64,000 nt of DNA. Source: Aquincola tertiaricarbonis. GTDB lineage: Bacteria; Pseudomonadota; Gammaproteobacteria; Burkholderiales; Burkholderiaceae_C. Every line of letters begins with the position of its first letter. Position 1 is the stretch's first letter. The position numbers and the translations under genes are program-made. The DNA is taken from positions 62,001 to 126,000 of the forward strand of contig NZ_KQ033892.1 of assembly GCF_000969605.1 (NCBI RefSeq). The letters run 5' to 3'. This document shows positions 24,707 through 32,600 of the stretch, one piece after another. The notes beneath the pieces were generated by a model that was given only the letters and a program-made list of their open reading frames with translations, had not been told where the DNA came from and did no database searches.

Positions 24707-27208
24707 GGTCGCGCCCCACAGCACACGCGCATCCAGCAGCGTGAGCATGTGGCGGCCCTGCCCCTGCACCAGCTGCTCGCCGGGCCCGGGGCTGGGCTGC
24801 AGCTGGTCGGCCCCGGCATCGAACACCGGGCCCAGCGCATCCACCCGCAGCGCCAGCCGCTGGGGCGCACCGCCGGCCAGCGTGTACTGCGCCACCACCA
24901 GCGGCGCATTCTCCGGACGCGGGCGCTCGATGCCGCGCAGCACCGCCAGGTCCAGCACCGGCAGCAGCGCGTCGTCGTGCGACACCAGGCCCGGCAGCTG
25001 CGGCCGGGCATTGGGCAGCGCGGTGATGCGCACGCCTTCCAGCGCCTGCACCACCTGGCCGATGGGCAGGCCGAACCAGGCATCGGCCAGCCGGAAGGCG
25101 GCCACGCGCACCGCGGGCCGCGCGCCCGGGGCCAGCGGCGAAGGCTCGAAGGCCGCCACCGGCTGCGCCGGCTCCGCCAGCCGGCGGCCCAGCGGCGTGA
25201 GCACCAGCGTGCCCACGTCGTCCTCCGCATGCCGGCGTGCCACCGGGTACTCGCGGTAGCCGCCGGCCATGGCATAGCCCACCGCATGGGCCACGCCGTC
25301 GATGTCGATGACGCAGGCGCCCGACTGGCCGGCTGCCAGCGCCGCCCAACCCGGCGGCAGCACGGCCGGGCTGCCGGGTGCCACCGATGCATCGGTGCTG
25401 GCCACCACCAGGCCACCGCGGGTGACGATGAGTGCCTGGCCCGGCAGGTCGCGCGGCAGTGCATCGGCCAGCATGGCCGCGAACTGCGGCGCGCCGTCGA
25501 ACACGATGCCGATGCCGCCCACCACCTGCTGCTGCGCATCCCGCAGCGCGGTGGCGAACACGTAGGTGGCCCGGCCGCCGTACAGCGCCGTGGCCGCATG
25601 GCGGGACACGGCATGGCCCTGGCTGTCGCGGCAGGCCAGGGCCTCGGCCACCCAGGGTTCGGCCAGCACGCGGCCGCGCCAGTCGGCCGCGGCCGGCTGC
25701 GAGACGGCCACCACCTGGCCCTGCGGATCGAACAGCACGATCAGCGCATACACCGTGTACAGCCGGTTGATGTGGCCGAGCACCGCTTCGGCCTGCGCGG
25801 CGTCGGCCTGCGCGGCCAGGGCCGCGCGCAAGGTGTCGTCCAGCGCCCACCAGCGCACGTCGTTGGCACGCTCGTAGAGGTTGCGGTCCATGATGTCGAT
25901 GGCCAGCCGGGCATGGTGGCGCACGCGGTCGAACACCGCGGCCAGGGTGGCCCGGTGCAGGTTGCCGATGGCCTCGTCGAACACGCGGCGCAGGCGTTCG
26001 CCGGTCAGGCCCACCTCGCCCAGCAGCGTGCCGGCGAAGGCGGCGCCGGCCATGCCGGCCTCGCCGCTCTGGCGCAGCCGGCCGTTCCACAGCAGCCGGG
26101 CCAGGCCGCGCTCGATCTGCTGCGCCTGCGGGCCGATGGCCTGCAGCTGGGCATCGAACAGGCCCTGGGTGTCGATGTGGCCGGCCAGCCGCTGCAGCGC
26201 CGCGGTGCTGGTGGCGGTGGCGGGCGCGTCGGTGTCGGTGGCCGGTGCCTCGAAGGCCAGATCGCTGGGCACCAGCGCCAGCGCGCTCCAGCCGGGGCCG
26301 CCATAGCCCTCGTAGCCGCTGGGCGCGGCCCAGGCGGCGATGAAGTCGCGGCCGGCGAAGCGCAGCCGGTGCTGGCGGTGGCCGGGCAGCGGCGCGCCCA
26401 CCGGCAGCAGCCAGGGGTCGGAGCTGGCCACCACCGTGCCCTGGCCGTCCAGCAGCACGATGGCGCCGGCTTCCGCGGGCGCGCACAGCTGGCCGAAGAT
26501 GCGGCGCATCTCGTCGTCGAAGCGGAAGGAGAGGCACAGCACGCCGATCACCGCGCCGGCCTCGCCGCGGATGGCATGGGCATACAGCAGCCCCGGCCGG
26601 CCGCCCAGCAGCGGCAGCAGGCCCGCATGCTCCACGTAGCCGCTGCCGCGCAGGGCCTCGGCCAGCCAGGGTGCTTCACCGGGGCCGGTGCTGGCCAGGC
26701 GGTGGTCCAGCCGGGCCAGCACGTCGCCCTGCGGCGACAGCACGACGATGTCGTCGTAGACCGAATACTTGGCCACGTACTCGCGGAAGCGCCCTTCCAG
26801 CGCCTGCCGCCGGCCGGTGTCGAAGGAGCGTGCGGCGCACTGCTGCACATGGTGGCGCAGCACGCTGTCGGTGGCCAGGAAGCCGACGTCGGCGGTGCGC
26901 TCGAACAGGTTGCGCACCAGGATGTCGATGGCCACCTGGGCCCGCGCCTGCAGCCCGTGGCGCAGGTGGGCCAGCGTGCGGGTGGCCAGCGCGTCCAGCA
27001 GCGTGTTGCCCAGCGTCTCGAAGGCGCGTCGGGTATTGCCGATGTCGGGCACGGTGCCGCTCATCTGCCCCAGCAGGGCCAGCGTGTCCCACATGGCCTG
27101 CAGGCGCTGCAGGTTCTCGCGGTGTTCCTCCACCGCCTCCATGCGGGCCACCAGGCCGGCCACTTCGGGTGAGAACGGCAAACCGCGTCGTAGCAACTTC
27201 GTGGACAT
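24644..27208 (-). CDS. Soluble sensory protein with two Cache-like modules and a CheW domain
   Basis: This is an 854-residue protein without signal peptide or obvious membrane segment. Residues about 88-315 and 431-675 are related: AIDILVRNLFERTADVGF and AIDIMDRNLYERANDVRW head the two halves, each followed by a Cache/PAS-like sensory sequence (YSVYDDIVVLSPQG, YTVYALIVLFDPQG). Residues about 700-835 form a CheW domain (VRVAAFRLADAWFGLPIGQVVQAL). It may couple a cytosolic ligand signal to a CheA kinase encoded elsewhere. Its last 63 bp overlap the SDR gene antisense. No chemotaxis gene is adjacent. Confidence 0.78.
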   Translation of the reverse strand: MSTKLLRRGLPFSPEVAGLVARMEAVEEHRENLQRLQAMWDTLALLGQMSGTVPDIGNTRRAFETLGNTLLDALATRTLAHLRHGLQARAQVAIDILVRNLFERTADVGFLATDSVLRHHVQQCAARSFDTGRRQALEGRFREYVAKYSVYDDIVVLSPQGDVLARLDHRLASTGPGEAPWLAEALRGSGYVEHAGLLPLLGGRPGLLYAHAIRGEAGAVIGVLCLSFRFDDEMRRIFGQLCAPAEAGAIVLLDGQGTVVASSDPWLLPVGAPLPGHRQHRLRFAGRDFIAAWAAPSGYEGYGGPGWSALALVPSDLAFEAPATDTDAPATATSTAALQRLAGHIDTQGLFDAQLQAIGPQAQQIERGLARLLWNGRLRQSGEAGMAGAAFAGTLLGEVGLTGERLRRVFDEAIGNLHRATLAAVFDRVRHHARLAIDIMDRNLYERANDVRWWALDDTLRAALAAQADAAQAEAVLGHINRLYTVYALIVLFDPQGQVVAVSQPAAADWRGRVLAEPWVAEALACRDSQGHAVSRHAATALYGGRATYVFATALRDAQQQVVGGIGIVFDGAPQFAAMLADALPRDLPGQALIVTRGGLVVASTDASVAPGSPAVLPPGWAALAAGQSGACVIDIDGVAHAVGYAMAGGYREYPVARRHAEDDVGTLVLTPLGRRLAEPAQPVAAFEPSPLAPGARPAVRVAAFRLADAWFGLPIGQVVQALEGVRITALPNARPQLPGLVSHDDALLPVLDLAVLRGIERPRPENAPLVVAQYTLAGGAPQRLALRVDALGPVFDAGADQLQPSPGPGEQLVQGQGRHMLTLLDARVLWGATSDRHAAVDHDALAGHVAAGR

Positions 27209-27294
27209 GGGGTACTGCTGGCAATACGAAACGGCCAGCGTATCGGCGGGTTCCCCGGCTGATCGCCCGAAATGCCGGCCGCCCGCCCGTCAAT

Positions 27295-28875
27295 TCACCG
27301 CAGGTGCCTGCGCAGCCAGCGCCGCTCGCCCAGCTCGAACAGCGCCTCGAACAGCAGCGCCAGCGCGGCCGAGGGCAGCGCACCGGCCAGCATCATCTGG
27401 TTGTCGTTCAGCGCCAGGCCGGTGACGATGCGCTCGCCGAAGCCGCCCGCGCCGATGAAGGCCGCCAGCGTGGCCGTGCCCACGCAGATGACGGTGGCGG
27501 TGCGCACGCCGGCCACGATGGTGGGCAGCGCCAGCGGCAGCTCCACGTGGCGGCGCACGTCGCCGCGCACCAGGCCCAGCGCCATGCCGGCCTGCTTGAG
27601 GCCGGCCGGCACCTCGGCCAGCCCGGTGCAGGTGTTGCGCACGATGGGCAGCAGCGCATACAGCGTGAGCGCGGCCAGCGCCGGCACGGTGCCGATGCGG
27701 CCCAGCGCCCAGATCAGCACCGCCAGCATGGCCAGCGAGGGCACGGTCTGGAAGATGCCGGTCAGGCCCAGCACCCAGGACCGCGCCAGCGGGCGGGCGG
27801 CCACCGCCACGGCCAGCGGCACGCCGATGACGATGGCCGCCGCCACCGAGGCCAGCACCAGCCCCAGGTGCTGCAGCGCCAGGCGCGGCAGGTCGGGGCC
27901 GAACAGCTTGGCCGCCAGGCCGCGCGGCGCCTGGCCTGCGGTGGCGGCGCGGCCGGCCAGGTGGTCGCGCGCGATCTGCTCGAAGGGCACGCTGTCCAGC
28001 TCGGCGCGGGCATTCATCGCGATCATCTCCCGCTCGTCGATGCTGCCGGCCAGGCCCTGCAGCGCCTGCCAGGCGGCGGGAAAGCGCTGCGGCACGTCCA
28101 GCCGGTACAGCACCACCGCGTCGTAGCGCGGGAAGTAGCCGCCGTCGTCCTCCAGCACGCGCAGGCCCAGGTGGCCGATCTTGGCGTCGGTGGTGTAGAT
28201 GTCCATCACGTCGATCTGGCCGCGGGCCAGGGCGTCGTAGGCCAGGCCGTGGTCGATGCCGCTGGGCCGCTGCGGCAGCCGGTAGCGCTGCTGCAGGCCG
28301 GGCCAGCCGTCCTGCCGGCCGATGAACTCGTTGGACAGGCCCAGCCGCAACGCCGGATGCGCCGCCAGGTCCGACAGCCGCCGGATGCCCAGCCGCTGCG
28401 CATCGGCCTCGCGCATCGCCAGCGCATAGCCGTCGTTGAAGCCCAGCGGGATGGCCACGCCGAAGCCCAGCGGCGCCAGCTGCCGGTTCATCGCGTCCAC
28501 CGAGGTGGGTGCGGGATTCTTCAGGATCTCCTGGTCGATGGTGCCCAGGTATTCGGGGTAGAGGTCGATGCGGCCGGAGCGCAGCGCCTCGTACACGATG
28601 GCGGTGTTGCCCAGGCCGGCCAGCACCTCGGTGCGGGCATGCGGCGCGGCCGTCTGCGCCAGCACCTGGGCCAGCACATAGGCCTCGGTGAAGCGCTTGG
28701 AGCCGATGCGCAGCGCGCCGTCGTCGGCCGCCAGCGCGGGCAGCACCACCAGCCAGGCGAGCAGCAGGCCCAGGGCTTTTTGCAGCCAGGCAGTGAACGA
28801 GTTGCGGCTGGCGCGGGTCGCAGCGCTGGGCGCGGCCCGCCGTGCAGGCGGCCGTGGTGTGGATGCGAGACTCAT
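27295..28875 (-). CDS. Osmoprotectant-type ABC transporter: binding domain fused to permease
   Basis: This 526-residue fusion has a signal or anchor segment (residues about 33-50) and an OpuAC/ProX-like binding domain (55-300) starting LRIGSKRFTEAYVLAQVL. A ProW/OpuCB-type permease follows (325-525), with the EAA-like loop AEVPAGLKQAGMALGL. Family members import glycine betaine, choline or ergothioneine. In EgtU the permease precedes the binding domain; here the order is reversed. No ATPase gene is next to it. The start at 28875 is the first ATG giving the leader. Confidence 0.83.
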   Translation of the reverse strand: MSLASTPRPPARRAAPSAATRASRNSFTAWLQKALGLLLAWLVVLPALAADDGALRIGSKRFTEAYVLAQVLAQTAAPHARTEVLAGLGNTAIVYEALRSGRIDLYPEYLGTIDQEILKNPAPTSVDAMNRQLAPLGFGVAIPLGFNDGYALAMREADAQRLGIRRLSDLAAHPALRLGLSNEFIGRQDGWPGLQQRYRLPQRPSGIDHGLAYDALARGQIDVMDIYTTDAKIGHLGLRVLEDDGGYFPRYDAVVLYRLDVPQRFPAAWQALQGLAGSIDEREMIAMNARAELDSVPFEQIARDHLAGRAATAGQAPRGLAAKLFGPDLPRLALQHLGLVLASVAAAIVIGVPLAVAVAARPLARSWVLGLTGIFQTVPSLAMLAVLIWALGRIGTVPALAALTLYALLPIVRNTCTGLAEVPAGLKQAGMALGLVRGDVRRHVELPLALPTIVAGVRTATVICVGTATLAAFIGAGGFGERIVTGLALNDNQMMLAGALPSAALALLFEALFELGERRWLRRHLR

Positions 28876-28955
28876 CGCCGCACCATAGCAGCGGCCCCGG
28901 CCGGCTGCCCTGCCCTTCCCTTTCCTTCCACTGCATCTCTCAAGGAGTTCGATCG

Positions 28956-29927
28956 ATGCTGACCCGCCGACAACTGCTGGCCGCCGGCCTGGCCACCCCC
29001 GCGATGTATGCCGCCGGATCGTTCGTGCCGGCCTGGGCGCAGAACGCGCCCGACCTGGGCACGCCGGCCCTGCCGGCCACCGGTTTCGCCCGCATGAAGG
29101 TGGGCGAGGTGGAGGTGCTGTCGCTGCTGGACGGCATCACCCGCCGGCCGCTGGGCGCGGAGTTCGTGAAGAACGCGCCGCTGGACCAGGTCAAGGCGCT
29201 GCTGGCCTCGCAGGGGCTGCCCACCGACTACATCGACGTGCCGTACACGCCCTTCCTCATCGTGGCCGGCGGCCGCCGCATCCTGGTGGACACCGGCCTG
29301 GGCGAGTTCGGCGGCCCCACCACCGGCAAGCTGCTGCAGCAGCTGCGCGCGGCCGGCTTCCAGCCGACCGACATCGACACGGTGCTGATCTCCCACTTCC
29401 ACGGCGACCACATCAACGGCATCCGCAACAAGGCCGGCGAGCTGGTGTTCGCCAATGCCAAGGTGATGGTGCCGGCGGCCGAGTACGCCTTCTGGATGGA
29501 CGACGCCAGGATGGCCGCCGCGCCCGCGGGCATGAAGGGCGCCTTCGACAACGTGCGCCGCACCTTCGGCGGCATGCCGGCCGACCGGCTGCAGCGCTTC
29601 GAGGCCGATGCCGAGATCCTGCCCGGCATCCGCTCGGTGGCGGCCTACGGCCACACGCCGGGCCACACCTTGTTCGAGCTCAGCTCGGGCAGCCAGCGCT
29701 TCTTCTACGTGGCCGACCTGACCAACGTGCCCGCCCTGTTCGCCCGCAACCCCGACTGGGCCGTCACCTTCGACATGGACGCCGAGCAGGCCCGCGCCAC
29801 CCGTCGCGCGGTGTTCCAGCGCATCACCGCCGGCAACGCGATGATGGGCGGCTTCCACTATCCGTTCCCGGGCTTCGGCCGCATGGTGGCCGCCGGCAAC
29901 GGCTACGCCTTCCAGCCCTCGGCCTGA
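28956..29927 (+). CDS. Exported MBL-fold metallohydrolase
   Basis: This 323-residue metallo-beta-lactamase-fold hydrolase has a twin-arginine-like leader (TRRQLLAAGLATPAMYAAGSFVPAWAQ), so a folded, metal-loaded enzyme is probably exported. The metal site is visible as SHFHGDHINGI, later His in YGHTPGHT, Asp in YVADLTN and His in GGFHYPFPG. The family includes quorum-quenching lactonases and other esterases; the substrate is not evident. AAGGAG at 28942 supports the ATG at 28956. Confidence 0.85.
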   Translation: MLTRRQLLAAGLATPAMYAAGSFVPAWAQNAPDLGTPALPATGFARMKVGEVEVLSLLDGITRRPLGAEFVKNAPLDQVKALLASQGLPTDYIDVPYTPFLIVAGGRRILVDTGLGEFGGPTTGKLLQQLRAAGFQPTDIDTVLISHFHGDHINGIRNKAGELVFANAKVMVPAAEYAFWMDDARMAAAPAGMKGAFDNVRRTFGGMPADRLQRFEADAEILPGIRSVAAYGHTPGHTLFELSSGSQRFFYVADLTNVPALFARNPDWAVTFDMDAEQARATRRAVFQRITAGNAMMGGFHYPFPGFGRMVAAGNGYAFQPSA

Positions 29928-29971
29928 GTGGCGCGGGTGCCCTGAGGCACCCTGTTTGCCGCATCCGAGCC

Positions 29972-31360
29972 ATGGACACCCCTGCCGCCACGCCCCTGCC
30001 CGCCGACGACCCGCAACGCCACCGCATCGTGATCGTCGGCGGCGGTGCCGGCGGGCTCGAGCTGGCGGCCCGGCTGGGCCGCCGCCTGCCGCCCGGCGGG
30101 CCGGTGGAGCTGCTGCTGATCGACGCCGCCCTCACCCACGTGTGGAAGCCGCAGCTGCATGAGCTGGCCGCCGGCACCCTGGGCGGCCCCGACCAGGAGA
30201 CCGACTACCTGCAGCAGGCGCGCCGCCATGGCTTCCGCTTCCACCTGGGGCGGGTGGAGTCGATGGACCGCGCCGCCCGACGGCTCTGGCTGGCCCCGCT
30301 GGTGGACGACCAGGGCCACACCGTGGCGCCACGCCGCGCGGTGGCCTACGACACCGTGGTGATCGCGGTGGGCAGCGTGGTCAACGACTTCGGCACGCCT
30401 GGCGTGCGTGAGCATGCGGTGGCGCTGGACACCGCCGAGGACGCGCGCCGCTTCCACCGCCGGCTGCTGGCCACCTGGGCCCGCAACGAGCTGCAGCACG
30501 GTGGCGCCGGCGCCACCGCGCCGGTGAACGTGGCCATCGTCGGCGGCGGTGCCACCGGCGTGGAGCTGGCCGCCGAACTGATGGAAAGCACCGCGGCGAT
30601 GGCCGGCTTCCTGCCGCACATGTCGCGCGCCGAAGGTGGCGAGGGTGACCGCGGCGCGCGGCTGCCGGTGCGCATCCACCTGCTGGAAGCGGGCGAGCGG
30701 CTGTTGTCCGCCCTGCCCGCCGACGTGGCCGAGCAGGCGCGCGCCGACCTCGTGCGGCGCGGCGTGGTGGTGCGCACCGGCGTCAAGGTGACGGCCGTGA
30801 CCGACACCCAGGTGATGCTGGGCGACGAGGCGGTGCCCGCGGACCTGACGGTGTGGGCCGCCGGCATCCGCGGCCCGGAGCTGCTCAAGCAGCTGGACGG
30901 CCTGGCCCTGTCGCGCAGCGGCCAGCTGCTGGTGGGCCCCACGCTGCAGACCACGCTGGACCCGCGGGTGCTGGCGATCGGGGACTGCGCCAGCTGCCCG
31001 CAGCCGCCCGGCCAGTCCACCGTGCCGCCGCGCGCCCAGGCGGCGCACCAGCAGGCGCAGCTGCTGGCCGAGGCGCTGCCGGGCTTCGTGCGCGGCGAGC
31101 CGCTGCCTGCCTTCCGCTATGACGACCGGGGCTCGCTGGTGTCACTGGGCCGCCGCCATGCGGTGGGCCAGGTGCACACCCCGGCGCCGGGCCCCCAGTC
31201 CGGCCGCGGCTGGCGGCTGGAAGGCCTGCTGGCGCGCTGGGCCTACTGGGGCCTGCAGCGCCAGCACATGGTGACGCTGCACGGCCTGCCGCGCACCGCG
31301 CTGGCCACGCTGGGCGGCTGGCTTACCGCGCGCACCATGCCGCCGGTCAAGCTGCACTGA
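29972..31360 (+). CDS. ndh: Type II NADH:quinone oxidoreductase-like flavoprotein
   Basis: This 462-residue FAD/NAD(P)-dependent oxidoreductase has two dinucleotide-binding motifs, VIVGGGAGGLELAARLG near the N-terminus for FAD and AIVGGGATGVELAAEL near residue 190 for NADH. The FAD-contact segment VLAIGDCASC follows, and an amphipathic C-terminal region (ARWAYWGLQRQHMVTLHGL) is typical of membrane-associated NDH-2. The predicted role is transfer of electrons from NADH to quinone without proton pumping. It stands alone, 44 bp after the MBL gene, with a MITE-like element downstream. Confidence 0.87.
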   Translation: MDTPAATPLPADDPQRHRIVIVGGGAGGLELAARLGRRLPPGGPVELLLIDAALTHVWKPQLHELAAGTLGGPDQETDYLQQARRHGFRFHLGRVESMDRAARRLWLAPLVDDQGHTVAPRRAVAYDTVVIAVGSVVNDFGTPGVREHAVALDTAEDARRFHRRLLATWARNELQHGGAGATAPVNVAIVGGGATGVELAAELMESTAAMAGFLPHMSRAEGGEGDRGARLPVRIHLLEAGERLLSALPADVAEQARADLVRRGVVVRTGVKVTAVTDTQVMLGDEAVPADLTVWAAGIRGPELLKQLDGLALSRSGQLLVGPTLQTTLDPRVLAIGDCASCPQPPGQSTVPPRAQAAHQQAQLLAEALPGFVRGEPLPAFRYDDRGSLVSLGRRHAVGQVHTPAPGPQSGRGWRLEGLLARWAYWGLQRQHMVTLHGLPRTALATLGGWLTARTMPPVKLH

Positions 31361-31365
31361 GCCGG

Positions 31366-31532
31366 CTCAGAACCTGTGAATGAACCGGTCGCGACCGAGC
31401 GGCGGGACAGGGCGGCCTGGATCCAGGCGCAAGGCGCAGCCATGGCTCGGGCTATGGCGAGCATTTGCAACGACGAGCCGGGTCGTCAGGGCGCGTCGAG
31501 CGGGCGTGAGTGGTTCGTTGACAGGTTCTCAG
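31366..31532. mobile_element. MITE-like element with 21-bp terminal inverted repeats
   Basis: The left end (31366-31386) and the reverse complement of the right end (31512-31532) agree at 18 of 21 positions; both contain AGAACCTGT and end in GAACC. The 167-bp element encodes no transposase and fits a miniature inverted-repeat element. It begins a few bases after ndh and its right terminus contains the stop codon of the panE-like gene. The internal GCCTGGATCCAGGC is also palindromic. Mobility is inferred; copies elsewhere could not be checked. Confidence 0.65.
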
Positions 31533-32512
31533 GCCGCCGGGTACAGCCCCCGCACCCGGCCGAACAGGCGCGCCAGGCCGAACAGCGCATCCACGTTGGG
31601 CGTGGCCACGCCCACGCGCCGGCCCAGCTCATGCACCGCGCCCACGATGGCGTCCAGCTCCATCGGCCGGCCGGCCTGCACGTCCTGCAGCATGGAGGTG
31701 GAGATGGCGCCCAGCTTGCGGGTGACGGCGTGGCGGTCGTCCGGGGCTTGGCGGATGTCGCAACCGATGCGGCGGCCGATCTCGGCGGCCTCCTGCATGG
31801 CGGCGGAACAGAAGGCGCGCACCAGCGGATCGTCCAGCACCCGGTCCACCGTGGCACCGGTGACGGCCGACACCGGGTTCATCGTGAGGTTGCCCCAGAG
31901 CTTGAACCAGATGTCGTAGCGCACCTGCGGTGAGGCCGTGGCCTCGAAGCCTGCTTCGCGCAGCAGCGAGGCAATGGCGGTGGCCCGCGGCGATTCACCG
32001 CCCGCGGGCTCGCCCACGATCAGCCCCTGCCCCATGCGGTGCTCCACCAGGCCGGGCTCGCTGGTGCCGGTGGCCGCATGCACCACGCAGCCCAGCACCC
32101 GCGGCAGCGCGATGGCCGCGGCGATGCGGCCGCCAGGGTCGACGCTTTCCAGCGGGGTGTCGCCCACGCCGGGCAGGCCCTGCACGAACCACCAGGGCAC
32201 GCCGTTCATCGCCGGCAGCACGGTGGTGTCGGCGCCCAGCAGCGGTGCGAGCTGGGGTGCCACATCGGCCAACGCCGGCCCCTTGACGGCGACCACGACC
32301 AGCGCCTGCGGACCCAGCTCGGCCGCATCGGCCGAGGCCGCGGCGCAGGGCGCGGTGTGCAGCACGCCGGCCTCGCGCAGCCGCCAGCCATGGGTGCGCA
32401 GCGCCTGCAGCGTGGCACCGCGGGCCAGTGCACTGACTTCATGGCCGGCCGCGGCCAGCCGCGCGCCCAGGAAGCCGCCGATGGCCCCGGCGCCGACGAT
32501 GGCGATCTTCAT
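31529..32512 (-). CDS. panE: 2-dehydropantoate 2-reductase family protein
   Basis: This 327-residue PanE/ApbA-like ketopantoate reductase has the NADP motif IAIVGAGAIGGFLGARL. The second-domain segment KLWGNLTMNPVSAVTGAT carries the conserved lysine and asparagine, and VELD is represented by MELDAIVGAVHELG. The reaction makes pantoate for CoA synthesis, but paralogues in this family reduce other 2-oxo acids. GGGAGG precedes the ATG at 32512. The stop codon lies within the terminal repeat of the MITE-like element. Confidence 0.82.
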   Translation of the reverse strand: MKIAIVGAGAIGGFLGARLAAAGHEVSALARGATLQALRTHGWRLREAGVLHTAPCAAASADAAELGPQALVVVAVKGPALADVAPQLAPLLGADTTVLPAMNGVPWWFVQGLPGVGDTPLESVDPGGRIAAAIALPRVLGCVVHAATGTSEPGLVEHRMGQGLIVGEPAGGESPRATAIASLLREAGFEATASPQVRYDIWFKLWGNLTMNPVSAVTGATVDRVLDDPLVRAFCSAAMQEAAEIGRRIGCDIRQAPDDRHAVTRKLGAISTSMLQDVQAGRPMELDAIVGAVHELGRRVGVATPNVDALFGLARLFGRVRGLYPAA

Positions 32513-32600
32513 GCGGCCTCCCGGCATCGGGCGATGGCGTGGCGAGGGAGGATGCGGCGCGAGGGTGTGGTCATGGCGGGTACGGACAAAAGCATGGACT

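Noticed and set aside
24749-27172. 807-codon plus-strand open frame
   Set aside because: It is the antisense of the CheW-domain protein, rich in His/Gln/Arg/Gly with no domain, and lacks a ribosome site.
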